64,000 bases of DNA from positions 2,094,262 through 2,158,261 of the forward strand of contig CM021316.1 in NCBI GenBank assembly GCA_010645155.1, in the 5' to 3' direction. Position 1 is the first letter of the stretch. Each line of letters starts with the position of its first letter. The notes under the pieces are model-generated. The model ran no database searches. It was not told the DNA's origin and saw only the letters and a list, made by a program, of their open reading frames with translations. A program made the position numbers and the translations under genes. The DNA comes from Tigriopus japonicus (taxonomy: Eukaryota; Arthropoda; Copepoda; Harpacticoida; Harpacticidae). This document shows, one piece after another, positions 53,470-64,000 of the stretch.

Positions 53470-56400
53470 TTACAGCTCCATATCGGAATCTTGGCCGTGT
53501 TCTTCTTCATTGTCTTGTAGCTCAACGAAATTGTGCGCATCTTGCTCACTCACAACTTGAGCCACTGAAGACACGCCCGAATGTCGAATTCCGATGAAAT
53601 GATCCGCTTTGGACAAAAACTCGGGCTTAAAAGTGGTGCAGATAAATTGCATCCTCTGGTTGGCCATCCACTGGATGACTCGATACCGATGATTCGAATC
53701 TAAAGCCGCATCGGCTTCGTCCAAGATGTAAAAGGGAGCTGGGTCGCATTTCTGGATGGCGAAGATGAAAGCAATCGCCACGATGGACTTCTGACCTCCA
53801 GACAAATGATTCAGATCTACAAGATCGCCCGAGGAACAAAAGCGGACTTTCAGAGCAATCCCAAGAGGCTCATCCGGATTGTTGTCTCGAAGAATGAACT
53901 TCATTTTGCCTCGACCATCCACCACGAGATCACTGAATATCTCACTGAAGTATTTCGAGATCTGATTGAAAGTAAAATGGATCTTGTTTTTCCGATGAAC
54001 CTCGATGTCTTCCAATAGATGAGAAATCCTCTCATGGTTCTGACCAGAGTTGTCCAAAAGCTTGGTAAATTTCTTCTTCTCCGACTCTAACCGTAAATAG
54101 TCGTCAATAGCTTGGCGGTTCACATTTTGATGTTTTTCCAGCTTTTTCTGGACACTCTTAAACTCTGTGAGAAGACTTTTGGTATCTCGCGTTCTGTAAT
54201 CGTTGGCTACATCATTTTCGGCAAAGTTGCCAATCTTGCTCTTTTCTTCCTCGGATAGTTTCTTGAGTTTTGCTTCTTTGGCTGAAAGATTGGCATACTC
54301 TTCACTGTAGGCCTTCACTTTGCTTTGAGCCTCGGTTAAGGCTACTTTGGCTTCGTCAACGCGTTCCTGAATGTCAAAACGGACTTGACTGATCTTCTGG
54401 AGGCGTTTCTCAATCTTTTTCAAAGACTCTTGGTCGTCTTTCAACCTTGAGCACACCAGTTTCAATTTGGATTGCCAAATCAGAGCCTCGTTTCGGATAT
54501 CTTTGCTCGATTGCGTTTGGGAAAGGTTCTTGCAGAGATCGTCCAACCTTGCCTTCAAATTTATGTCCAATTCATTCTTCAGATGATTTCGTTCCGTCTC
54601 TATTTTGTTTTTGACTTGGAACAATTTTTGCAACTCAGCCGTTAGTTCTTGCAATTTCATGTCGATTTCCAGTACCTCGTTGGATCTTGTAACAAATCCA
54701 GAATCTTCATTTATTTCCCTTTGTTGGAACGCACTTTCTTGGAGCATCAATTTGGATGATTCTAGAACGGTTCGGTCTATCTCTTGTCGATGAGCAGATT
54801 CGTCGGTAGCTTCCAACTCTTGGACCAAGTCATCCAATCGCGAGCTCAAGCATCTTTCCTCAGCCTTAAGATTTTGACGTTTATCACAGAGATGTTTCGC
54901 TTTTGTAAGATACTTCTCTTTCAAATCCAGAATAATCTGCACTCGCTTGCGGGTATCATCAAGTTGCGCTACTAACTCTGTTTCTTTGGATCTCAAAAGA
55001 GACACATGATCGCGGGATTTCATATAATCTACGAATAATGGTAGAATCGACTTTGTGGGTGAATAATAACCCCCTTTCATAACGCCACGGCTGGAGGATT
55101 CCTCTCCATCCAAAGTGATACAGTTGAATTTCGATTCTCGAAACTGGGAGAAGATGCTCGAGTCTTGGACCAAGACAAATCTTCCAAAATAGTATTCAGC
55201 CACTGGAGTCATCTCTTCGGTGTGCTTGACCATTTTCAAAAAGAGCTTGGATTTGGGCACTTTTTCCGTCAATTGGGGTACAAACGGGTTCAACTTATCC
55301 AATGACAGAAGGTTGACCTGGCCAGGGAGATTCATCTGGGCTTTGCGTCGAAGGATCTCTGTTGCTTTTGAGGCGGTAGTTACGATCCCATTAAAAACAT
55401 TTGGTCCCAGAATGGCACTGGCTGCTAGTTGACAGACATCGTCAATTTGAAGGACATTGCCCACAATGTCTTTGAACGATTGGATCACCTCTACGTTGCC
55501 CTCGTTTTTGAAGCTTTGCATGACTTTCAAAAGTGATTCATAGCCCGTTAAGGTTGGTTTCAAAAGGGGCTTAGCCAAGAGGCAATTGGCTCTGACTTCG
55601 TTCAAGTCGGCCTCGCTAGAATTACGTTGATCCACAACTTGGCGCTGTTTTCGGCGGAGTTCGTCAGATTCGACTTCTAGTGCTTCACATTCCCTTACGT
55701 TTTCCACGACATTGGCATTGAGATCGTTGATCCACACTTGGTGCTCGTCGATAGCTTGACGAGTCGATTTGATTTGGTCTTCAAGTTTTAGTTTATCTTG
55801 ATGGAGTCGCTGACGAATATTTGCCATGCCTTCCAATTCACGTTCTTTCTCTTGTAAATCTTTCTCGAGATCAGTCATTTCATGTTGAATATAATCTTTT
55901 CGTTCATCATCTGATCGGAAATTGTCCATGTCCCAAGCTTTTGAGGAGTAATGGTGTTTCTGGGCTTGTCTCAGCTTGGCAATTTCGAGATCTTTCAACT
56001 TGCATCGTTCAGAGGCCTTTTTGAGCTGCGCAGTTTTGAGTTTCAACTCGAGTTCCTTTTCGAAAATTTTGCTTTTGAGCCCCTGAAGTTCTTCCTCGGT
56101 TCGTTTCTCCGAGCTTTCGCGTTCTTTAATGTCCTTTTTGAGGGCATTCAATTGTACACTTTGCTTTGCTTCATCCTCAATCAGTTCGTCTATTTCTTCA
56201 CGAAGGACATCTCGACTTCGGGTCTTGTCTTCTAATTCTTTGACGGATCTTTCCAAATACGTCTGAACCTCGTTCAAGTCTGATTGAGCTACTTCAAGGA
56301 TTTTCACAGCTTCCATTTTCTTGGACGCAATGGCCGCTTTCTCTGGTTTGATGTTTTCTAGCTTCTGTTCCACATCATTGGCTCTTCTCAAACTCAAAAC

Positions 56401-57353
56401 TTTCACAAGAGTCTGTTTCTGTTTCTCTAATTTCATGAACGATTTCAGTTCTTGACCTTCGACTTTGAGCTCTCGAAAATCTCTCTCAATCTCTTCCAGT
56501 CTGGCGTCCACTTCTTCTTTTTCCATTTCCCAGTTTCTCAATTTCTTGATAGCCTCGTCTTTCCGGCTTTCAAAATCGGCAATGCCCGCCAAATCCTTCA
56601 CTAAAGCCAACCTGGTTTCGCTCGAGCATAACGCCATCCTCTGAATTCCGCCTTGCTGAACGATGTAATATGGATTGCGGCGAGAAAATCCGGCGGATTC
56701 CAACAATGAGAGCAATGCCGCTCTTTTGACAAGTTTCTTATTGACGTGAATAGTGTCCTGTTTATGACCAATGGTCCTTCTTATGTGAACCATGGACGCT
56801 GGGTTCTTATCGGGGATGCGGTTATCCCTGTAAAATTGTCAAATACTTTTGTCACCGGAATGTTCGATTTCGTGTCAATTGATTTTAGGAAATATTATCA
56901 AGCTAACACTGATGTGCTCAAACATTAGGGGAGCATTTCTTTCACAAATTTAGAACTGATAACAAAAAACATTTCAGGAAGATCTTCCCAAGATAAGTAT
57001 TGGTTCAGATACCGTGAATAACTTTGCAATTGCTTGAAGAATAAAAGGCAAAAAAAAAAAGATCTCCTAGAGTCATGGAGCATTCCGGCGTTCAAAGTTT
57101 TTTCTTCCCTGTTATCCAGTTTGATCTCTACAAAGGCTGACTGAACGCTGGTGCGATCATTCTGATGGAACAAGGCCATCTTTTGGGCTTGCACCAGATT
57201 GGTCGGCTGCAATACAAACGCGATGGCCGCAAAAACGTTGGATTTTCCCGATCCATTGGGCCCAACTACCACGTTTACATGATCGTGGAAGTTCAAGGTG
57301 GTTGTTCCACTGAACGATTTGAACCCGGAGAGGGTCAGGCTATGAATGTGCAT
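53470..57353 (-). CDS. SMC3-like: Divergent SMC3-like cohesin ATPase, with an introner-like insertion
   Basis: SMC3 is the cohesin ATPase that pairs with SMC1 to hold sister chromatids. Exon 1 (from 57353) starts MHIHSLTLSGFKSF and carries Walker A GPNGSGKSN. Exon 2 runs to the stop at 53470 without interruption: LLESAGFSRRNPYYIVQQGG, a coiled coil, the hinge (MNLPGQVNLLSLDKLNPFVP, GGYYSPTKS), the second coiled coil, signature LSGGQKS and Walker B FYILDEADAALD. Joining inside the ACAGGGA repeat gives 1200 residues and aligns without gaps to human SMC3 (1217) around LDN-R-DNRIP. A GT at 57012 with the AG at 56828 would instead keep 32 extra Phe-rich residues in frame. Canonical Walker B in SMC3 reads FDEIDQALD, so this is a diverged paralogue or a fast-evolving orthologue. 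SMC1 is excluded by the SMC3-type C-terminus IFAIQKCDPAPFY. Confidence 0.9.
56825..57112 (-). mobile_element. Introner-like insertion (intron) in the SMC3-like gene
   Basis: Sense strand: the coding sequence breaks at two copies of ACAGGGA (57112-57106 and 56831-56825), 281 nt apart. Inside them the ends are imperfect inverted repeats: AACTTTGAACGCCGGAATG at the 5' side and TACTTTTGTCACCGGAATG as the reverse complement of the 3' side, sharing a perfect CCGGAATG. The 3' splice site TTTTACAG lies in the second repeat copy. No GT exists at the exact exon 1 homology boundary; the nearest fitting GT is at 57012, inside the insertion. Confidence 0.65.
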
Positions 57354-57459
57354 GATGATTCTCGGTGAAAGGTCACTCAATCCGCAATAATGGAAAATGT
57401 TGGCGAGAAATTGCGGGATTCACACTCACATTTCTAGTCTTCTAAACGAGTTGCGACCC

Positions 57460-57469
57460 GGCGGGAAAA
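57460..57469. promoter_or_regulatory. E2F-type site upstream of the SMC3-like gene
   Basis: GGCGGGAAAA, a full match to the reverse complement of the E2F consensus, lies 107 bp upstream of the start codon of the minus-strand SMC3-like gene. It fits S-phase expression of a cohesin subunit but is inferred from sequence only. Confidence 0.45.
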
Positions 57470-58416
57470 CAAACCAGTTTGTTCGTTTCGTCCCAAAGTC
57501 AGGGTTACCAAATTGGCACAAGCTGTGAACGAATTCTGGCTTGAATAAGGAGGGGCCTATATTGCATGTCAGTTTTAGGCTCAAAAACCGTTCGTTGGCT
57601 TGTAACTTATTTCTAATATGTATTTTCTGATTTCAGTTTTATTTTTCTAAACTCGCTTTTTTGGATCTAAAGTGCAGATTTTTTGAAACAAGTTCATTAT
57701 TTTTTATAACAGACGAGTTCCCTTTCAACAAACATGTGGCCCTCACAAGATTGAAAACACTAAACCTAAAATATAAGTCTAAACATACGAGACAATTTGT
57801 AAGTCATTTTCCATTGCACTTGCTATTTGAAGATTTTTTCTGGACCTTGTGTCAAGTTTGATTTTGAATTGGATTGTACAAGACTGGCTAAGTAACCACA
57901 AAACTCTGGCAATGTTATTTCTTAAATTAATCAGATATTGTAAAGGACTTCTACGTTCAAATGTGATCAAAATAAAGGTGCGTGAAGTAAATTTTAAGTA
58001 AGATTTATGTCGAAGGTGAAACAACTTTTAGCATCACTGAACTTCCAGCGTTTTAAATGAGACCGGGAAAAATGGGAAATGCTTGGAAAAAGAAGAAATG
58101 ACAATCCTTGCGCCGAGAGAAGTGAACGAAAGCCCTAAAATATGCGCCTTGTTGAGCCTTCAGCAGAGTTTTTGCTTATCAGTTATCAATGTGTTCGACA
58201 CTTCTAATTTTGGCTCGAAAACGCATCTTTCTGCATTCAAGAGAGAATCATAGGAAAAAAGTGTTATGGTAAGTTATTTCACAATCCCTCCAAAGTCATC
58301 TCAGGGTTGTTGCAATTTTAGCCAAATTTTGAAATAGACTGTTAGTACTTCATGTGATGAAGATTTCAAAAACGTTCGTCGCGAGTTATAGTTTCCACGT
58401 GAAATATCTAACTAAA
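57470..58416. other. Intergenic, upstream of the SMC3-like gene
   Basis: Spacer of about 0.95 kb with no recognisable gene or repeat. Confidence 0.4.
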
Positions 58417-59069
58417 TAGGACATGTATAAGGTTGCTTCAAGTGAGCGTTTTAAATCATTCCGCGGGCGGCAAAACAGGGCCGTTGGCTGTGCTGAGCTG
58501 CTCAGCCCATTTTGGCGAATCCAAGTTTTTCCCATTTTAACGTGCATTTGATGATTCTAGGTCCCTGGAAACGATCTTAATTTTACGTTTTGATCCCTCT
58601 GCTTTCACTTGGTTGAAAATATGCCCAATTTGTTTGCTTGAAAATGATACAGAAAAGATTAGATCTTAACAGAAAGAAGCGTTAAAAAATATTGCATTTC
58701 TCTATATGTTAAGTATTTTGAAATATTGAAATGATTCTTTGGAACCCACTGAATAAATCCGCATCTTAATATTAGTGTTTGGATCAATGTTAAGTCCTAT
58801 TTTTGCAATAGCACAAGGCCTGCTTACTTGCTTTTAAATCAATCACCCTAATATTATTTTTTGCATATTATTGACCCAATTCCAGCCAAGGTATCCTTAA
58901 GTGAAATACCGATCGTTTCCAAGGACCTAGAATCATCAAATGCTCGTCAAAATGGGAAAAACTTGGATTCGCCAAAATGGGCTGAGCAACTCAGCACAGC
59001 CAACGGCCTTGTTTTGCCGCCCGCGGAATGATTTAAAACGCTCACTTGGAGCAACCTTGTGCATGTCTA
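58417..59069. mobile_element. Foldback (long-TIR) element family A, copy 2
   Basis: Same element as 37600-38263 but inverted: its core matches the reverse complement of the core of copy 1 (for example TTATTGACCCAATTCCAGCC). Arms of about 160 bp start TAGGACATGTATAAGGTTGC. The arms of this copy match each other better than those of copy 1 (shared GGGAAAAACTTGGATTCGCC and GCCGCCCGCGGAATGATTTA). Confidence 0.9.
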
Positions 59070-59224
59070 ATTGCAATTTTAAAATCAAACATTTTTGTTC
59101 CTCTTGTGATTCTGCCGAAAAAATAGGGGTCCAAATGAACTTGAGAAAATTGATATGTTCTTGCACTTAACACAAACTTCCTGATAAAATTGCTTCAAGT
59201 AATCAACAATCAAATGCATATGAC

Positions 59225-59949
59225 TAGTGATGGGAGGCAAACAAGAGCTTGGGCAAGCGGTCCGGTACAGTACCTTGGACTTGCCGAAATTTGGGTCTAC
59301 TTGGGTGCCTGTACAAGTATTTTTCCCACCTTACAGGTTTGCCAAATTTGCTAGGAATGAAGACTACACCTTCGGCATCAGAATTTCAATTAACCAGAAA
59401 GTTTCAGCGAAATAGGGCCCATGCCCTTGTTAGGATGGATTTTTAGATGAAAATACACAATTCAAAGCTTATGTATCGAGAAATGCAAAAGCTTTTGAGA
59501 ATATTTCAAAAAAAAAAGCATTATTTTGGCATCTTATATTTTTTTCTAGCAACTCTGATTGACCGAGCTTGTTCCCAAGTGGGGTTGACTGTTAAATCTC
59601 ATTCTTGATTGGCCCGAAAAGTGTTTTCATGTGTGACTTAGAACGGAAACTAAAGAAAAAACATGGTTTTGCAAATGCTATCCAAATCAAAATATTTTTT
59701 GTTTCACTTCCACTGTTTATTGCTAAATTATTAAGGTCAAAAGATCATCGAAAATGCAACTTGACATTCTTTTCTTCTAAGTCACACTGCAAGCATCTTA
59801 ACTCTTCAAAGAGCAACTGCCGGCAACTGCATCTTCCAATGTTCCTTGAGCTTGCCAAGTGTATTGGTGTATTGCCCAAGTAATGCTTGTCAACAACTTG
59901 TGCTTGGGGTGTTTGTGATGACTCATTACTTGCCCAAGTCACATCACTA
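59225..59949. mobile_element. hAT-like non-autonomous element, 8-bp target duplication CATATGAC
   Basis: Direct repeat CATATGAC at 59217-59224 and 59950-59957. Ends are TAGTGATGGGAGGC at the left and TAGTGATGTGACTTGGGC (reverse complement) at the right; CTTGGGCAAG and related CTTGG words recur in both sub-terminal regions. No transposase is visible; the interior is AT-rich. Confidence 0.85.
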
Positions 59950-59957
59950 CATATGAC

Positions 59958-61308
59958 ACATATTCATCGGACCAGGCCTATGCTCGTGTGAGTTTCAAGT
60001 CGTACAAACGCCTAAGACGTTCATATTTTCCAATGTGGTTTCTCCCGTACGGAAGGTTTGGAAAAGGAAAAAAAGTTCTATAATTGCTTTGATCTAAATT
60101 TAGAGTGGAAGTACATTTAAATTGCTTTGTTTAGGGCAAGAAATTCAGATTTGAATCCCTCTTCAACGTTTTTGCAATGGAATGGAAAGCCGGTTGAAAG
60201 TTAAAATCTCGATACTTCTCCCTCTTGGCCGAAAGAAGGAGTTAGAGCTTTAAAAGCTTTGTCTCTTATCAAAAATCAGTTTGGGGATAACTTTAGATTA
60301 ATAAGCTAAGACTAGGCCAAACTGATTGTCTGAAAGCGTCTGAAGTTCTAATCTGGGTAACTAAGTCAGCGACTATTATCATGACTAAAAAAGTTTGGAG
60401 TTCGTATTAAGTGTACCGCACACCTGAAGAAGATTCAGGGACGGTTCCTAGAAAGTGAAAAACATTGATACTGGCCAATGGTTGATAAGCAGAGCAAGAG
60501 TTACATCGTAAAACGTCAAGAATTTCTACTCTGCAGGAAAAAAACTTTTTGATCCTTGCTCTGTAATGATAAGTAATTTATTGGTTTTTTTTTCAAAATT
60601 CAAATGCATCATCCTCGACCTAGCTTAAGCTCTTCATCATCTACAAAAAGCGACGAGAAAGAACGATTGACCTTTCTTTCAATTTGTGCATAACAAGGAA
60701 TTCATTAGTTGGCCGCCCAATGGTATTTATTGACACAATAAATCGAGAAATGTGGCACAAACTTGATGCTCTTTTCTAAAGAATGATTGGAAAAAAAAGA
60801 TAGTGGAACTGGCTTAGAGTCTCGTGAAGAATTCCTTTTGACAAATGGAGAAGGAAATGTCGTCATTTCCAAGATTGGCATTTCGTGGGATGATTGAGTT
60901 AAAGCGGACCCAGGTCCCTCAATCGTGATATTACAGACAGTTGGAGCTGAAGGATCTGGGAGAAGTTCTTGGGAAGCTCTGGCTGGTTTGTTCTGATAGA
61001 ACGCACATTATCATATCAAATCGGTTTTCAAATTGTATTGGCATTTTAGGCCCTTTGAAGACACAAGGAGGAGGGAGGGGTCAATTAACGTTTTATCTCA
61101 TTATTTGTTTAGTAAGATCCTACAATTAGCAATATCAACAAGGGACATGCTGCGGTATGTATGTGAGGCAATATGAATAGCTCTTCTTCCTTTCTCAATT
61201 TCGCCTCAAAACGGCTTCGATCCTCTCAAAAATGTTTAGGGCCACATGCGGGAATGAGTGGTTGTTGCTGTTGATGATGATGATGTTGAAAGGCGTTTCT
61301 TCTCATTT
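59958..61308. other. Intergenic, downstream of OXSR1/STK39
   Basis: Holds the 3' UTR of the minus-strand kinase gene near 61308 and AT-rich spacer beyond. No gene or repeat is recognised. Confidence 0.4.
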
Positions 61309-63854
61309 CTAGTCAGTTAAGCTGAGTTGGGCAAATCCCAACAAGTTCTTTTCATCGGGACTCTCGGTCTTGTCAAAGCCCGTGGTCACGCGGAAAGTGA
61401 TGATCTTGTTTGGGGGAGGATTGCTAACAATCATGCTGAGGTTGTGGGACATGGTGGCCAAGTCATCGTTGGTGATTAAACCAGTACCGAGGAGTTCATT
61501 GGCAATTCCTTCGGCAGAGTCTTTGTTGGGCTGGTACTCAAAGCGGATGTCATTGAGCTCACGTTTGGGGTTCCGCATCCTCAAAACCTAATGAAGAAAA
61601 GGTAGGAAAATCAAGTTGGGATTGAATGGAAAAGAATTTGATTGATTGCCAAAAACATCACGCAATATTTGGGCGAGGAAACGGTTTATTCAAACAAACG
61701 CTGTGTTTTCGACTCGGCCTCGTCGTCATCATAACTCATAACGAGCTTCGTACTTAAGGATTTATTTATTTATCGAGTTATTTCGCTTACAATCAAGTTC
61801 TATGTTCAATGATGACATGTCTGTAATCAGCCAAGTTTGCCCGTTCTGGCAAGCGATTCGATCAAGTGGGAACTGGTTTCCGTCTCTCGCCTTTGAAAAG
61901 TTTGACTACCTGCAGAAGGAGCGAGTAAGGCGAGAATACTTGTTCAGAACGGCAGTAATCCAGCTTTAAAACACGACTGTCCAGTAGTCATGCTCGTTAA
62001 GAATTTGATGCTCTGGTAGCTAAAAGCTGGGAAGGATGGCGAATGACTCCATAAATTAGGGAAACGCCACTATTTTTTCTCAAATAGACGATACCATGGT
62101 CATGGCGAGCTCTTGGGTTGTTGTGATAATTGGCAATCCTAGATCGATGGGCTTGATTTTGTGCCATTAAAAGTAATGAAATTTAGAATTGAAGGCACTG
62201 CAATGTGCAAATTTTTCTCCCTTATTTGATAAGACGTCAAGGTTGTGAGATAAAGTGGGCTCAAATTTCTACTCCTGTTTCGGCATTTTCAATTCAACTT
62301 TGTATCTTTCGGCCATGAGCATTCCGAGTAAACTTACTAGTTTGATGGACGCTTTTAAAAACCGGCCATATCTATGATTGAAGAGCGTGTTTGCATGTTC
62401 AATGGATCACTTACCAAATTCAATGGTTTAGCTGGTTGTGTCGAGGCTTTGGTTGGCGAGGCGTTGGTTGGAGCTTTGACTGCTGCATCGTTGGGAGTGG
62501 GTTTACCCGGCGGTGCTTTATTGTTGTGAGGATGGTGGTGGTGATGATCGTCATCATCATCGTCATCGTCGGAAGACCACACCCAATCTCCGTCCTCATT
62601 TCGATGTAACCGCCCCGACGAGTTCGGTGGGCGTGGTTTGCCACCGGTGCGCGCCTTCTGCACTCGGGCATCAAGAGTGGGCGCGGAGGCCACAAGGCTT
62701 TGTTGCAGAAACTTGCGGTCCTTGGCCTTGCTTTTAAAGAACGGATGCTTCAGGAGTTCAGAGGCCGTGGGCCGTTTCGATGGATCTTTCTGCAGACATT
62801 CGCTGATCATTTTCCGGAAGGTCTTGCCGTACTGTTTGTATTGCTCCTTGTCCTCGGTTCCGGAGTCGAGCGTGGGCGGGTCGTTTTGGAGGGTGAGCAT
62901 TAGCACCTTCATGGGAGGATACTTGTGGTACGGCGCAGTGCCCGTGGCCAGCTCAATGGCCGTGATCCCAAAGGACCAGATATCGGCCTTGAAATCATAG
63001 CCGGTGACCTGCTCCATGACCTGAAACCAAAATTGACGATATAGATTATTTTTTCCTTCAATTCTGTTAGAATTAGGAACACTTACCTCGGGGGCCATCC
63101 AACATGGAGTTCCCACGAAGGTGTGTCGGGACCGAGCCCGATTCATGTCCCCTTGACCGGTGACCAACCAGGCTGAAACGCCAAAATCCGCGATCTGAAC
63201 CTGCCCATCGGTGCCCAGCAAGATGTTGCCGGCTTTGATGTCCCGATGAATGTGACCGGTATTATGTAGGTATTCCAAGCCTTTCAGCACCTCCTTCAAG
63301 ACGGTGGCGATCGTGGCTTCATCCAAGACCCCCGACTTGCAATCCATGGCCTTCATCTTATGCCGAATGATATCCAACAAGGAGCCCGAGTCCAGCAGAC
63401 GCAACACCAACCACAATTCCTCCTTGTGAACGAACGACGTGAAGTAGGTGACCACATTCTCGTGATTACACGAAGACATGGCCTGAATCTCTTTGAGCAA
63501 CTCATCCATGCTCGTGTTCCATTTTTCCAAATTGATCCGTTTGATGGCGCACTTCTCATCCCGGACGCGACAATACGCCCCATGAACTTGGGCCGTGGCC
63601 CCCACACCAATCACATCCTTGACCTCGTACCCATCCGCCGAATTCGGCCAGGGTGGCTTGCTACTTGACGACGAAACCGCCGCAGCCGCTGCCGCATTGG
63701 CGGCCGCCACGGTCGCCCCACTACTGGCGTGTGCCGCTACCGATTCTGGCGGAGGCGGTGAGGGCGTATGAGTCGACGAATTCCCACTGGACGATTCCTC
63801 GGGACCACCGGCTTTAGGAGCCACACCCGTGGCTGAAGATCCCTTCTCAGACAT
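61309..63854 (-). CDS. OXSR1/STK39: STE20 kinase OXSR1/STK39 (SPAK, fray)
   Basis: Exons 63854-63087, 63020-62415 and 61587-61309, GT-AG, phase 0 joins, 550 residues (human STK39 545, OXSR1 527). The kinase is activated by WNK kinases and phosphorylates SLC12 cation-chloride cotransporters to set cell volume and ion balance. The N-terminus is Ser/Pro/Ala-rich. Visible motifs are Lys in [31 protein letters not shown], and the activation loop with the WNK-target Thr in [16 protein letters not shown]; intron 1 follows this site. After the kinase come the S-motif region ([12 protein letters not shown]), a run of Asp then His, and the C-terminal CCT domain in exon 3 ([14 protein letters not shown], ending [11 protein letters not shown]) that binds RFxV peptides. 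ATG 63854 was chosen; one at 63875 would add 7 residues. Confidence 0.95.
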
Positions 63855-64000
63855 GTCGCCGATCCCAACAATCAACCGGAATGACCCACTCGATTACAAT
63901 CAATCAATGGTCGTCCGTGTGTCGTGGCTTTCGTGTTCGTCGCGGTCGCCGCCTTTGTGGTGCTCGCTCGTGGCTGTTCGGCGACGGACTTTGAAGGCTT
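63855..64000. other. 5' flank of OXSR1/STK39
   Basis: Presumed 5' UTR or promoter of the kinase, cut by the window edge. Too short for further features. Confidence 0.4.

Noticed and set aside
57012..57353. Simple reading of SMC3-like exon 1 as running to the GT at 57012 with no insertion
   Set aside because: It is a possible splice form, but it adds 32 residues that no SMC3 has and leaves the 7-bp direct repeat and the exact homology join unexplained; kept only as an alternative.

Overview
The window is eukaryotic nuclear DNA, almost certainly from an arthropod and most likely from a compact crustacean genome such as a copepod's. Spliced single-copy metazoan genes with short introns (mostly 56-100 nt, GT-AG) are packed in the first 33 kb. 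The proteins read as protostome orthologues of well-known human and fly genes. The species assignment is inference; nothing in the sequence proves it.

Layout. 0.7-2.9 kb: BRAP, an E3 ligase (-). 4.5-6.5 kb: DTL/CDT2, the CRL4 substrate receptor (+), intronless. 7.4-15.2 kb: SBF1/SBF2 (MTMR5/13), a DENN plus pseudophosphatase protein (-). 17.0-19.7 kb: EXOC2/Sec5, an exocyst subunit (+). 20.3-21.3 kb: UBE2A/Rad6 (-). 25.2-31.6 kb: CHD4/Mi-2, the NuRD ATPase (+). 32.4-33.4 kb: a MATH-BTB-like gene (-) with a probable 3' frameshift. 40.1-40.4 kb: PHF5A, an SF3b subunit (-). 51.6-52.6 kb: ABHD10-like hydrolase (+). 52.9-53.3 kb: an unrecognised small membrane protein (-). 53.5-57.4 kb: a divergent SMC3 cohesin-type ATPase (-). 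61.3-63.9 kb: OXSR1/STK39 (fray) kinase (-).

From about 34 to 60 kb the window is a transposon-rich island. I delimited by eye four non-autonomous elements with hAT-like termini and perfect 8-bp target duplications. There are also a long-TIR element with an 8-bp duplication, TA-flanked MITEs, a Tc1/mariner-type composite, two copies of a 650-bp foldback element, two copies of a 0.95-kb TIR repeat, a LINE endonuclease fragment and a tyrosine-recombinase element. Several are nested. In two cases removing the inserted element with one TA copy restores an open reading frame, which fixes the boundaries exactly.

The most interesting signal is in the SMC3-like gene. A 281-nt insertion sits between two copies of ACAGGGA and has imperfect inverted ends. 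It interrupts the head-domain coding sequence exactly where SMC3 proteins are continuous. It behaves like an introner, an intron made by a DNA transposon. The same protein has Lys-Gln instead of Lys-Lys at the position of the Eco1/ESCO acetylation pair. The genes form no single pathway, but DTL, UBE2A, SMC3-like, CHD4 and BRAP all act in chromatin, replication or ubiquitin biology, and both DTL and SMC3-like carry an E2F-type site near the start codon.
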